A stretch of DNA of 27,712 nucleotides from a virus. Below are positions 7,630 through 15,470 of this stretch, in pieces (positions within the stretch are counted from its first letter, which is position 1; each line of letters opens with the position of its first letter). The notes beneath the pieces are model-generated. The model had not been told where the DNA came from. It did not search any database and was given only the letters and a program-made list of their open reading frames with translations. The translations under genes and the position numbers were made by a program. The DNA lies in IMG/VR virus record IMGVR_UViG_3300034105_002770, positions 1-27,712 of that record. One strand, written 5' to 3'.

Positions 7630-9824
7630 TGTTTACAACACAATCAAAATCCCAATTAGCCAAATTATTGGCTGTAGAAAATATTACGGTCGAACATCGT
7701 AAAATGCAAACCGCAAAATTCGATGTAAAGAATCGTGTTTTATATTGTCCAATCTGGAAAGAAATGTCTTCCTCAATGTATGATCTTTTGATGGGTCATG
7801 AAGTTGGGCATGCTTTGTTTACTCCAGCGGATGGTTGGCATGATGCAATTTGTGAGAAAGGTGCAAACTATAAATCTTTCTTGAATGTTATCGAAGACGC
7901 TCGAATCGAGAAAAAAGTCAAGCGTAAATATCCAGGAATTAAACGTCCTTTCGTTGAGGCATATACTAAACTAATTGAAGATGATTTTTTTGGCATCAAA
8001 GGCCGAAATGTAAATAATTTATCTTTTATTGATCGTGTCAATCTTTTCACTAAACTTGAAGGTTCGATTGCCATCAAATTTACCGATTATGAGCAAACAC
8101 TTGTTGATCGAGTTTTGAGTGTAGAATCATGGAGTGATGTTATTGCTGTTGCTAATGAGATTTATGATTACTCTAAAGATGAACAGCAATCTATGGCTCA
8201 GGAACAAGAAAAATCATATGAAATGAATGATGATGATGAAGAGGACTCACAGGAAATGGAATCTTCTGAACCTGATTCCGATGATAGTGAAGAGTCTGGC
8301 AATTCAGATGATGAAGAATCGGATGAGGATACTGACGAAGAAGATTATAATGAATTTAATGATGATTTGGAACCATCTTGTGGTACAGATGATGCTTTTC
8401 GGCGAAATGAAATTAAGTTATTGGATGATAAATCGAAAGAATATATCTATCTAGAATTACCTAAATTTAATATATCAGATGTTTTAACACCCTCAAAGAT
8501 TGTGCATCAAAGAATGTCCGAGTTTTTTCAATTGAGAGATCATGAAGATTATTTCGGTGTTGCCAATAAAGCTTTAAGTGAATTTAAGAATAAAAACAGT
8601 AGATATATTTCCTTGTTAGCTAAAGAATTCGAAATGAAAAAGTCGGCGAAATCTTTTGCTAAAAATAAAATTTCGGAAACAGGTGATATCGACTTAAATA
8701 AAATATACAAATATCAAGTTGAAGATAACTTGTTTCGTAAACTTATCACCAAATCTAAAGGTAAATCGCATGGATTGGTTCTGGTTCTAGATAAATCTGG
8801 ATCGATGCGGAATAATATGGGTGCATCGATTGAACAGATTCTTGTACTTACCATGTTTTGTCGTAAAGTTAGTATACCTTTTGTTGTATATGGATTTGGT
8901 AATAGTGAAGCTGCACGTAAGTCTGATTTTCCCGATAAAGAAACACATACTGTGTTTGAAAAAAAAGAGAACGTTTTCGTTTTTCAAGATGTGTATTTGA
9001 GAGAATATCTTTCCTCTACAATGAAGGCGAATGAATTTAATGAATCAGTTAAAAATCTCTTGTTATTGAAAAATTGTTTCGATAATGGTTTAAGATATCC
9101 TAGGAGTGAAAACTTAACATCCACACCTTTGATTGAAAGTATGGTGGTTTTACAGCCAATTGTCAAATCATTTAAAAAATCCAATAATTTGGATATCGTA
9201 AACATGGTTTTGGTGAATGATGGTGATGCAGATGAAATTGATGGATGGATGACCAAATCCGAAGACCGTGAAGGTGTTGTTAGAAATCATATGAATCTAT
9301 CTTATCGTAATTTTTTCTTGGTAGATAAAGAGAACAGATATCAATCTAAAATAGAATCACATGAACATTTTCATTGGAATTATGATGATGGTGTACGTAT
9401 TGCTGTATTCGAGTGGTTCAGAAAAACCACAGGTTCGAAAATTTTCGGATTCTTTTTATCTGAATCATCACCTATTAAGATGAGAAATACTATTATATTT
9501 AAGTATAAGGATGAAAAAGGAAAAGACATAGCTAAAATGTTGGGTGTTAATGTCAAAGTAAGTTATAGAAGCTTAGATACACGAATAATTGTTGCCGATT
9601 TGTTTAAGAAATTAAAAGAAAATAAATTTCTTATATCTTACAGTGAAGGATATAATACATTTTTTATATTACCGGGTGGCAATAATTTGAGTATCGAGGA
9701 TGAAGAATTGGAGATTTCAGGTAATATTACCGTAAATAAACTCAAGACCGCCTTCAGTAAATTAGGCAAACTTAAAAGCAACAACCGAGTCTTGGTTTCC
9801 AAATTCATTAAAGGAATCTCTTGA
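7629..9824 (+). CDS. HEXXH metallopeptidase-like + VWA domain protein (CobT-like)
   Basis: 731 residues. N-terminal metallopeptidase-like domain with H57-E-V-G-H61 and a downstream NVIEDARIEKK helix (about 86-96) likely to give the third zinc ligand. Residues about 195-250 are a strongly acidic D/E/S linker of low complexity. A VWA domain follows, with an intact MIDAS motif D388-K-S-G-S392. Acidic linker plus VWA is the layout of CobT, the cobaltochelatase subunit, and the next gene encodes the CobS-like ATPase. Related peptidase/cobS pairs are known in T4-like cyanophages. I infer an AAA+/VWA machine with a proteolytic or remodelling role; actual cobalt insertion is doubtful because no CobN is present here. 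It starts at a TAATG overlap, and its stop codon lies within the -35 box of the next promoter. Confidence 0.88.
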   Translation: MFTTQSKSQLAKLLAVENITVEHRKMQTAKFDVKNRVLYCPIWKEMSSSMYDLLMGHEVGHALFTPADGWHDAICEKGANYKSFLNVIEDARIEKKVKRKYPGIKRPFVEAYTKLIEDDFFGIKGRNVNNLSFIDRVNLFTKLEGSIAIKFTDYEQTLVDRVLSVESWSDVIAVANEIYDYSKDEQQSMAQEQEKSYEMNDDDEEDSQEMESSEPDSDDSEESGNSDDEESDEDTDEEDYNEFNDDLEPSCGTDDAFRRNEIKLLDDKSKEYIYLELPKFNISDVLTPSKIVHQRMSEFFQLRDHEDYFGVANKALSEFKNKNSRYISLLAKEFEMKKSAKSFAKNKISETGDIDLNKIYKYQVEDNLFRKLITKSKGKSHGLVLVLDKSGSMRNNMGASIEQILVLTMFCRKVSIPFVVYGFGNSEAARKSDFPDKETHTVFEKKENVFVFQDVYLREYLSSTMKANEFNESVKNLLLLKNCFDNGLRYPRSENLTSTPLIESMVVLQPIVKSFKKSNNLDIVNMVLVNDGDADEIDGWMTKSEDREGVVRNHMNLSYRNFFLVDKENRYQSKIESHEHFHWNYDDGVRIAVFEWFRKTTGSKIFGFFLSESSPIKMRNTIIFKYKDEKGKDIAKMLGVNVKVSYRSLDTRIIVADLFKKLKENKFLISYSEGYNTFFILPGGNNLSIEDEELEISGNITVNKLKTAFSKLGKLKSNNRVLVSKFIKGIS

Positions 9825-9849
9825 CAGGTAACTATAAACGTGTTATGAT
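9821..9849 (+). promoter_or_regulatory. Sigma-70 promoter for cobS-like gene
   Basis: TTGACA (9821-9826, overlapping the stop codon of the VWA gene), 17-base spacer ending TGT, TATGAT (9844-9849). The predicted start near 9856 leaves a 24-base leader with AAGG before the ATG at 9880. Confidence 0.75.
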
Positions 9850-9879
9850 GGTATTGTTAACTTGATAAGGTCATTTGTG

Positions 9880-11043
9880 ATGAGAAAAGAAAACAAAGAA
9901 ATTCGTGAGAAGTTTTTGAGTGCTCTAAATAGTTTAGGTAAGTCTACAGTTAGTCGTTCTGATATCTCTTCAGTTTGTAGTAAAATCGGAGTGGCAACGG
10001 TTCATTGGTTTACTAATGATCCAGAAAATAAATTGTCCCGTGGTGTTTACAGAGTGCCTGCAATGGCTGAAATGGTCGGTCAGGTCATACCTATGAGAAA
10101 AGTCGAAGTGAAAGAAACCACTAAAATTTCAAGTGTGGCCACCGAATTAGAAACTGAAAGTTTGGTTCCGTCACTATATTCAAACTATGTTCCCTTCGGA
10201 CATTATGATGATTTGATTCGAATTATTGCATCGAAAAAATTCTATCCCATTTTCATCACTGGACATTCCGGTAATGGTAAAACAATGTCTGTTGAACAAG
10301 CGTGTGCTAAACTTGGTCGTAAATTTTTATGTGTTTCGATGACACCTGAAACCGATGAGAGTGACCTTTTAGGTAACTACATTCTAATTAACGGTCAAAT
10401 GGAATGGCGTGATGGTCCTGTTACCGTTGCTGCTCGACAAGGTGCAGTACTCTGTATAGATGAAATTGATTATGGTGCTCAGAATCTCTCTTGTTTGCAA
10501 CGTGTTCTTGAAGGCAAACCATTCCTTCTTAAAAAGAAAAATGAAGTTGTCGCACCAGCTGAAGGTTTTACCGTTATCGCTACTGCGAATACAAAAGGTA
10601 AAGGTTCTGATGACGGTCGTTATATGTTCACCAACGTATTGAACGAAGCCTTCCTTGAACGATTCTTAAACACATATGAACAAGACTGGCCTCCTGTTGT
10701 CGTTGAGAAGAAAATCTTAAAGAAAGAAATGAAATCTCAAGGTAAAACAGATGATGATTTTGCCACTAAGTTGGTAGATTGGGCTGATGTTATTCGTAAA
10801 TCATTTGCCGAAGAAGCAACTGACGAAGTGATTTCCACTCGCCGCCTTGTGCATATTGCCAAAACATACGGCGTATTTGGTGATCGAATTAAATCTATTG
10901 AATTGTGTCTAAATCGTTTTGATGAAGATACAAAAATGTCTTTCCTCGACCTATACAATAAGTTGGATGCGGACATCAACAAACCTGAAGAAACTGTTCA
11001 GGCAACTACAGAGACAAATGCCGGGCAAGAAATTCCTTTTTGA
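9880..11043 (+). CDS. cobS: CobS/MoxR-type AAA+ ATPase
   Basis: 387 residues from the ATG at 9880. An in-frame TTG at 9862 is less likely because TAAGG at 9866-9870 is well placed for 9880. Walker A GHSGNGKT (128-135), the CobS/MoxR signature M-E-W-R-D-G-P-V-T-V-A-x-R-x-G, Walker B VLCIDEID (190-197), sensor region I-A-T-A-N-T, and an arginine in RFLN. The first 70 residues form a small helical domain that may bind a partner or DNA. CobS is a core gene of T4-like cyanophages, where it is usually called a cobalamin-synthesis gene. Its pairing with the VWA protein upstream suggests an ATPase that works through the MIDAS domain; substrate unknown. Confidence 0.9.
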   Translation: MRKENKEIREKFLSALNSLGKSTVSRSDISSVCSKIGVATVHWFTNDPENKLSRGVYRVPAMAEMVGQVIPMRKVEVKETTKISSVATELETESLVPSLYSNYVPFGHYDDLIRIIASKKFYPIFITGHSGNGKTMSVEQACAKLGRKFLCVSMTPETDESDLLGNYILINGQMEWRDGPVTVAARQGAVLCIDEIDYGAQNLSCLQRVLEGKPFLLKKKNEVVAPAEGFTVIATANTKGKGSDDGRYMFTNVLNEAFLERFLNTYEQDWPPVVVEKKILKKEMKSQGKTDDDFATKLVDWADVIRKSFAEEATDEVISTRRLVHIAKTYGVFGDRIKSIELCLNRFDEDTKMSFLDLYNKLDADINKPEETVQATTETNAGQEIPF

Positions 11044-11064
11044 TCATATTTGCCTGATAAACGC

Positions 11065-11093
11065 TTGACATCTGTATCTGTTTGATGTATAAT
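11065..11093 (+). promoter_or_regulatory. Perfect-consensus sigma-70 promoter
   Basis: TTGACA (11065-11070), 17-base spacer, TATAAT (11088-11093): both boxes are exact consensus. The predicted start near 11100 begins a leader of about 80 bases with a pseudoknot. Confidence 0.9.
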
Positions 11094-11108
11094 TTACTTT
11101 AAGTTGTC

Positions 11109-11147
11109 GGGGTTTTGATTCACACCCCTAGTATTGTAAGTGAATCA
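11109..11147 (+). promoter_or_regulatory. H-type pseudoknot in mRNA leader
   Basis: Stem 1: GGGGT (11109-11113) with ACCCC (11124-11128). Stem 2: TGATTCAC (11116-11123), lying in the stem 1 loop, with GTGAATCA (11140-11147), 8 perfect pairs. Loop 1 is 2 bases, the junction 0, loop 3 is 11 A/T-rich bases: standard H-type geometry. An AT-rich unstructured stretch follows, then GGAG (11166-11169) and the ATG at 11179. The layout resembles the autoregulatory pseudoknot leader of T4 gene 32. Pairing is read directly; function is inferred. Confidence 0.65.
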
Positions 11148-11178
11148 TTTTAATATTATAATTATGGAGTTTTACATT

Positions 11179-11451
11179 ATGTCTACAAAATCGAAAATCC
11201 TTTCGTACCTGAGCAAGTCCGGTAAATACAACACATTGACGGCTGCAAAAATGCAATCAATGTTTGGTGTGCAGAATCCTTCAGCCACTATCGATTCTTT
11301 GCGTAAAGAAGGCAATTCAATTTACTTGAACACTCGCACACTTGATAGCGGTGAGAAAGTTTCGTATTACCGTCTTGGTACACCAACCAAGCGCATGGTC
11401 GCTGCTGGTATCTTGGCTCTACGCCAAAACGGTGTAAACACATTCGCCTAA
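11179..11451 (+). CDS. Small winged-helix-like DNA-binding protein
   Basis: 90 residues from the ATG at 11179, 9 bases after GGAG (11166-11169). An in-frame GTG at 11140 lies inside the pseudoknot and is rejected. Residues about 5-60 read as a helix-turn-helix with wing: K-I-L-S-Y-L-S, then LTAAKMQSMFGVQNPSATID (recognition-helix pattern), SLRKEG, then a hairpin I-Y-L-N-T-R ending VSYYRLG. The C-terminal helix KRMVAAGILALRQNG may dimerise. Basic overall. It is a one-gene transcription unit with an exact consensus promoter and a strong terminator, so it is probably abundant early. A regulator or DNA-organising protein is inferred; no target is known. Confidence 0.85.
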   Translation: MSTKSKILSYLSKSGKYNTLTAAKMQSMFGVQNPSATIDSLRKEGNSIYLNTRTLDSGEKVSYYRLGTPTKRMVAAGILALRQNGVNTFA

Positions 11452-11472
11452 ATTAACAACGAATGTGTGAGT

Positions 11473-11508
11473 GAGGAGAGATATATATTTGTATCTCTCC
11501 TCTTTTTT
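11473..11508 (+). terminator. Rho-independent terminator
   Basis: Perfect 11-bp stem GAGGAGAGATA (11473-11483) with TATCTCTCCTC (11492-11502), 8-base loop, then six T (11503-11508). It ends the single-gene unit of the winged-helix-like protein. Confidence 0.93.
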
Positions 11509-11524
11509 ATTTTATGGATACATT

Positions 11525-12340
11525 ATGGAAATTAAAATCAAAGTTGAAGACTTGAAAGAGTATAGTCTGTTTGTAGCTACACCGATGTATGGTGGAATGG
11601 CACATGGTATGTACATGAAGTCATGTCTAGACTTACAAAATATCATGAGTAAGTACGGCGTGGAAGTCAAGTTTTCATTCTTATTTAATGAATCTCTCAT
11701 CACTAGAGCACGAAACTATTTGGTTGATGAATTCTTGCGTTCAGAATGTACGCATATGCTTTTCATCGATTCAGACATTCACTATAACCCACAAGATGTC
11801 ATTGCTCTGTTAGCATTAAATAAAGAAGTTATTGGTGGTCCTTATCCCAAAAAGTCTATCAATTGGAATAATGTGGCACTTGCTGCAAGAAATAATCCTG
11901 ATATGCCACCACATGAACTAGAAGGCCTTGTTGGTGAATATGTGTTTAATGTAGTGAAAGGCACATCACAATTCTCTGTTACCGAACCTCTTGAGGTTTT
12001 AGAGATTGGAACCGGATTCATGTTGATTAAGCGTGAAGTTTTCGGTAAAATGTCAGAGGCCTATCCTCTTATTCGTTATAAACCTGATCATGTTGGTCAA
12101 AAGAACTTTGATGGCACCCGTTACATTCATGCATATTTTGATACTGTAATTGATTCTATTGACAGTATCACTGGCGGTGGTAGTGAACGATACTTGTCAG
12201 AAGATTATATGTTTTGTCAGATGTGGCGAAAAATTGGTGGACAAATCTTTCTGTGTCCATGGATGAAGACACAGCACATCGGAAGTTATGCTTTTACAGG
12301 TAACATGGCATCAATCGCACAATATACAGGTAAAATGTAA
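11525..12340 (+). CDS. GT-A-fold glycosyltransferase-like protein
   Basis: 271 residues from the ATG at 11525, 6 bases after GGA; an in-frame GTG at 11471 falls in the terminator stem and is rejected. Motifs: N-terminal strand LFVATPMYGGMAHGMYM, a middle N-E-S-L-I-T-R-A-R-N block, then THMLFIDSDIHY with a DxD-type metal/nucleotide-sugar site (D-S-D), GGPYP, an acceptor-side IGTGFMLIKREVF segment, and a late SEDYMFC motif. This is the arrangement of family 2-like phage glycosyltransferases. No promoter was found after the terminator, so its transcription source is unclear. It may modify DNA bases, the host surface or virion proteins; the sequence does not decide. The next gene begins at a TAATG overlap. 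Confidence 0.82.
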   Translation: MEIKIKVEDLKEYSLFVATPMYGGMAHGMYMKSCLDLQNIMSKYGVEVKFSFLFNESLITRARNYLVDEFLRSECTHMLFIDSDIHYNPQDVIALLALNKEVIGGPYPKKSINWNNVALAARNNPDMPPHELEGLVGEYVFNVVKGTSQFSVTEPLEVLEIGTGFMLIKREVFGKMSEAYPLIRYKPDHVGQKNFDGTRYIHAYFDTVIDSIDSITGGGSERYLSEDYMFCQMWRKIGGQIFLCPWMKTQHIGSYAFTGNMASIAQYTGKM

Positions 12341-12948
12341 TGTTAATCGGTGTGGTGGGATTTATCGGCAGTGGTAAAGGTACTGTAGGAGATTTCCTTC
12401 AAGATCATGGTTTTATCCAAGATAGTTTTGCACGACCATTGAAGGACGCTGTTTCTATTATGTTTGGATGGCCTAGAGAACTCTTAGAGGGTGATACAGA
12501 GTTGTCTAGGCGATGGCGTGAAGAACCTGATGCTTTCTGGAGTGATAGTTTCGGAAAGAGTTTCTCTCCTAGGGATGCCCTACAACTTATGGGTACTGAA
12601 GCTGGAAGAGAAGTTTTTCATCCTGATATTTGGGTGATATCTCTACTGAATCGGGCTAGAGGTAAAGATGTTGTTATCACCGATGTCAGATTTCAGAATG
12701 AGATTAAATACATTCAAGAAAATGGTGGTATTGTTATAAGAGTAAAAAGAGGAGATGATCCTGTTTGGTTTGAAAACATGACACTACTTAATGCCGAAGC
12801 TTCCCGTGTGGAATATATGTCAAAATATAATGTTCACCGGTCGGAATGGGATTGGGCAGGTTGTGATTTTGATTACCTAATTGAAAATGAAGGCAGCATT
12901 GGTGATTTACGGAAGAAAATCGAAAATGTCTTGCAAAAACTTAAATAA
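12340..12948 (+). CDS. 1: Deoxynucleoside monophosphate kinase (T4 gp1-like)
   Basis: 202 residues. P-loop kinase that phosphorylates dNMPs for the phage dNTP pool. Walker A GFIGSGKGT (7-15) is followed by the D-S-F-A-R-P-L-K-D lid/base region typical of phage dNMP kinases. A LMGTEAGREVFHPDIW block and VVITDVRFQNE (Walker B-like strand with DVRF) follow, both characteristic of the T4 gp1 family. Length is a little below T4 gp1 (241). TAATG overlap with the preceding gene; the clamp gene follows after 30 bases. It pairs functionally with the dCMP deaminase and MazG-like genes further on. Confidence 0.9.
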   Translation: MLIGVVGFIGSGKGTVGDFLQDHGFIQDSFARPLKDAVSIMFGWPRELLEGDTELSRRWREEPDAFWSDSFGKSFSPRDALQLMGTEAGREVFHPDIWVISLLNRARGKDVVITDVRFQNEIKYIQENGGIVIRVKRGDDPVWFENMTLLNAEASRVEYMSKYNVHRSEWDWAGCDFDYLIENEGSIGDLRKKIENVLQKLK

Positions 12949-12959
12949 TGTGTTATATT
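12931..12959 (+). promoter_or_regulatory. Possible promoter for clamp gene 45
   Basis: TTGCAA (12931-12936), 17-base spacer ending TGT (extended -10), TATATT (12954-12959). It overlaps the end of the kinase gene. Weaker than the others; the extended TGT makes it plausible. Confidence 0.45.
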
Positions 12960-12978
12960 ATGATTTTACGGAGTAATT

Positions 12979-13659
12979 ATGAAACTATCTACTGAAACAG
13001 TTAATCTACTGAAAAACTTTTCCAACATTAATTCTGGTATCGTGTTCCGACCAGGCAATACGATCAAGACTATTTCTACCAACAAAAACATTTTGGCTGA
13101 AGCTACGATCAAAGAAACCATTCCTTGCGAATTTGGTGTCTATGATCTCAGTAAATTTATCAATGTTATTTCTTTATACAAAGAAGAAGTTGATGTTGAG
13201 TTTAAAGAACTGAGTGCTGTAATCTCTGGCATGAGTGGTCGTAGTAATGTTGACTATCGCTTTTGTGCTGCGAAAATGATTAACGCTGCACCTGAGAAAC
13301 CTGTTGCTATGCCTGAAGCAGAAATCAACTTTGTTCTCACACAATCTGATTTCGACTGGATCATTCGAACGGCTTCTGTTCTTGGTTCACCTAATATTGC
13401 TGTTGTTTCTGATGGCACCAAGATTGAACTGATGACTTATGATGCAAGTAATGACAGTGAATCTACCAACACTTTGAATGTGGGTGAAGGAACTGGTGAT
13501 AAATTTAAAATGATCTTCAAAACTGAAGCTCTGAAACTTATCCCTGGAACTTACGAAGTGAAGATTTCATCGAAAGGTGTTTCACATTTCAAGAACAAAG
13601 ATATTCCCATTCAGTATTGGATTACGATTGAATCTGGATCGACATTTACTAAAGGTTAA
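12979..13659 (+). CDS. 45: DNA polymerase sliding clamp gp45
   Basis: 226 residues (T4 gp45: 228). Trimeric ring that tethers gp43 to DNA and, bound by gp55, activates late transcription. The N-terminus MKLSTETVNLLKNFSNINSG with I-V-F-R-P-G, the block FGVYDLSKFINVISL, and the C-terminal PIQYWITIE match the clamp family along its whole length. GGAG lies 6 bases before the ATG. The loader gene 44 follows after 31 bases. The promoter candidate upstream (12931-12959) would give the high clamp levels needed. Confidence 0.95.
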   Translation: MKLSTETVNLLKNFSNINSGIVFRPGNTIKTISTNKNILAEATIKETIPCEFGVYDLSKFINVISLYKEEVDVEFKELSAVISGMSGRSNVDYRFCAAKMINAAPEKPVAMPEAEINFVLTQSDFDWIIRTASVLGSPNIAVVSDGTKIELMTYDASNDSESTNTLNVGEGTGDKFKMIFKTEALKLIPGTYEVKISSKGVSHFKNKDIPIQYWITIESGSTFTKG

Positions 13660-13690
13660 TTTTTGTTTTTTTATATTATGGAGTATGTGA

Positions 13691-14626
13691 ATGTTAGAAA
13701 AACTTTTGTGGGTAGAAGCATATAGACCACAGACTATTGGTGATTGTATACTTCCGGAAAGACTGAAGAAGCCTTTTCAGGAGTATGTCAATCAGAAAAA
13801 TATTCCTAATTTAATTCTGAGTGGTGGTGCAGGTGTAGGTAAGACTACGGTTGCTAAGGCATTGTGTGAAGAAGTTGGTTGTGATTACATGATCATCAAC
13901 GGTTCAGATGAATCTGGTATTGATGTGTTCCGAAACAAGATTAAGACATATGCCTCAAGTATGTCCTTTTCTGGTGGTCGAAAGGTCATCATTATCGATG
14001 AAGCTGATTATTTGAATCCCAATTCAACTCAACCCGCATTGCGTAATGCTATTGAAGAATTTTCTGACAATTGTTCTTTTATCTTTACTTGTAATTTCAA
14101 ACAACGTATCATTGATCCACTACATAGTCGATGTGCTGTTATTGATTTCGCTCTTAAGGGTAACGAAAAGACACAAATGGCAGGACAATTCTTCAAGAGA
14201 CTGCAATCAATACTTAAGAATGAAAATGTAGAATATGATGATAAGGTTCTAGTTGAACTTGTCAAGAAGCATTTCCCAGACTTTCGCAGAACTATTAATG
14301 AACTGCAAAGATACTCAAAGTTTGGTAAGATTGATAGTGGTGTTCTTGCACAGATTGTTGATGTGTCGATAAGTGATATTGTCGAGTATATTAAAGACAA
14401 AGACTTTGGTGCTATTCGTAAATGGGTTGCAAGTAATGACATTGATTCAGCCGTATTCTTCCGTAAACTGTATGATAATCTGTATGAAGTTTTAAAGCCA
14501 CAAAGCATTCCACAAGCAGTTATTATTCTTGCTGACTATCAGTACAAGCAAGCATTCGTTGCTGACCAAGAAATCAATACTGTTGCCTGTTTGACTGAGT
14601 TGATGGTTGGGTGTGAATTCAAATGA
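13691..14626 (+). CDS. 44: Clamp loader large subunit gp44
   Basis: 311 residues (T4 gp44: 319). AAA+ ATPase that, as a tetramer with gp62, opens and loads the gp45 clamp. Walker A GGAGVGKT (45-52), Walker B IIIDEADYLN (DEAD at 103-106), sensor 1 IFTCN (131-135), and the arginine-finger motif SRC at 146-148. The N-terminus W-V-E-A-Y-R-P is typical of RFC/gp44 proteins. GGAG precedes the ATG. It ends in an ATGA overlap with a small membrane protein gene, not with gene 62 as in T4. Confidence 0.95.
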   Translation: MLEKLLWVEAYRPQTIGDCILPERLKKPFQEYVNQKNIPNLILSGGAGVGKTTVAKALCEEVGCDYMIINGSDESGIDVFRNKIKTYASSMSFSGGRKVIIIDEADYLNPNSTQPALRNAIEEFSDNCSFIFTCNFKQRIIDPLHSRCAVIDFALKGNEKTQMAGQFFKRLQSILKNENVEYDDKVLVELVKKHFPDFRRTINELQRYSKFGKIDSGVLAQIVDVSISDIVEYIKDKDFGAIRKWVASNDIDSAVFFRKLYDNLYEVLKPQSIPQAVIILADYQYKQAFVADQEINTVACLTELMVGCEFK

Positions 14627-14895
14627 ACTGGTTAAATTGGATCAAAAATGATTTCAACTCTCATCCATTCCGGTTTTGTGTCGAGTGTGTTGCTTGGATC
14701 TTTAGCATATCTTGCTCAATCATCCTGGCAATCACCGTCAAAGACCCCGCATTTTATATTCTTTATCCTTTATGGATATCTGGTTGTATTATGTACGCTT
14801 GGGCTGCATGGACTCGCAAGTCATTTGGTATGCTTGTTAACTACTTCTTGTTAGCTACTATTGATGTGATAGGATTTATGAGGTATATGGTGTGA
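14623..14895 (+). CDS. Small membrane protein, three hydrophobic segments
   Basis: 90 residues, unrecognised. Hydrophobic segments at about 18-39, 43-63 and 68-87, with short basic or acidic links (K-D-P, T-R-K-S), indicate a small inner-membrane protein without a cleavable signal. It overlaps gene 44 by ATGA and its last codons overlap the GTG start of the next gene, so it is translated with the clamp-loader genes. No holin-specific feature (charged tail, dual start) is evident. Possible roles, such as a membrane anchor for replication or a host-membrane modifier, are guesses only. Confidence 0.78.
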   Translation: MNWLNWIKNDFNSHPFRFCVECVAWIFSISCSIILAITVKDPAFYILYPLWISGCIMYAWAAWTRKSFGMLVNYFLLATIDVIGFMRYMV

Positions 14896-15470
14896 TTGAG
14901 TTGGTTCAAGTCATAAATCAAGAACAGAAAAATCTTGTCAAATGGATTATTGAGAACCATCATTCATATGTTCCAACAAATTCTTCCGTTGGAAGAAGAA
15001 TTGATTGGTTAATCTTTATACATGATGCATCGCCTTTACCTAAGTGTATAGGTATGATAGGATTGGGTTCATCTGTCTATCCTCCACCAAAAGATATTCT
15101 GAATTACTTGGGCATATCTAAACAACAATACAAATTGATTTTCAATAATATTGCTAATAATTGGAGGTTTTGTATGACGGAATCTGTAAAGAATGCTGGT
15201 ACTCAAATCCTTAAACAACTTAGACAGAAAGCACCAAAAGCATGGAAAGATAAGTATGGTGATGATCTGACACATATTATAACCTTTGTTGGTGCTGGTA
15301 AAAATGGTTCTGTTTATTTGGCTGATAATTGGACCAATATTGGTGAAACTTCTGGTCTACCAAAACATAAATCATCTTCCATGAAATGGAATACAAGTGA
15401 ACAACTTAAAGAATTATTTGTTAAACCAACTGGTGAAAACAAAAAGATTATATTGGTTAAAAAATTATGA
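14892..15470 (+). CDS. DUF4338/DruA-like protein C (192 residues)
   Basis: The closest of three related proteins to the DUF4338 pattern as I know it from DruA of Druantia. In order: IIENHHSY (the H-H position), RRIDWLIFI strand, IGMIGLGSS, NNIANNWRF, W-K-D-K-Y-G-D, ITFV, then G-S-V-Y-L-A-D-N-W-T-N-I-G-E-T-S-G. Canonical members read HHYLG, RYLI, NN-RF, W-x-x-YG, ETFV, G-x-x-Y-x-A-x-N-W-x-x-x-G-x-T-x-G at the same places. It consists of the core domain only. It starts with GTG inside the end of the membrane protein gene and overlaps gene 62 by ATGA. Biochemical activity is unknown; a GNAT/Mom-type fold is my inference. Confidence 0.85.
   Translation: MIELVQVINQEQKNLVKWIIENHHSYVPTNSSVGRRIDWLIFIHDASPLPKCIGMIGLGSSVYPPPKDILNYLGISKQQYKLIFNNIANNWRFCMTESVKNAGTQILKQLRQKAPKAWKDKYGDDLTHIITFVGAGKNGSVYLADNWTNIGETSGLPKHKSSSMKWNTSEQLKELFVKPTGENKKIILVKKL

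Noticed and set aside
8220-8400. GAT/GAA-rich repeats in the VWA gene
   Set aside because: Low-complexity codons for an acidic linker typical of CobT-like proteins, not a DNA repeat element.
9862-9879. TTG start for the CobS-like gene
   Set aside because: The ATG at 9880 has TAAGG at suitable spacing, and 9862 would sit too close to the predicted transcription start.
14029-14508. Minus-strand frame of 159 codons opposite gene 44
   Set aside because: Antisense shadow of a conserved AAA+ gene; Ser/Leu-rich translation with no recognisable domain.
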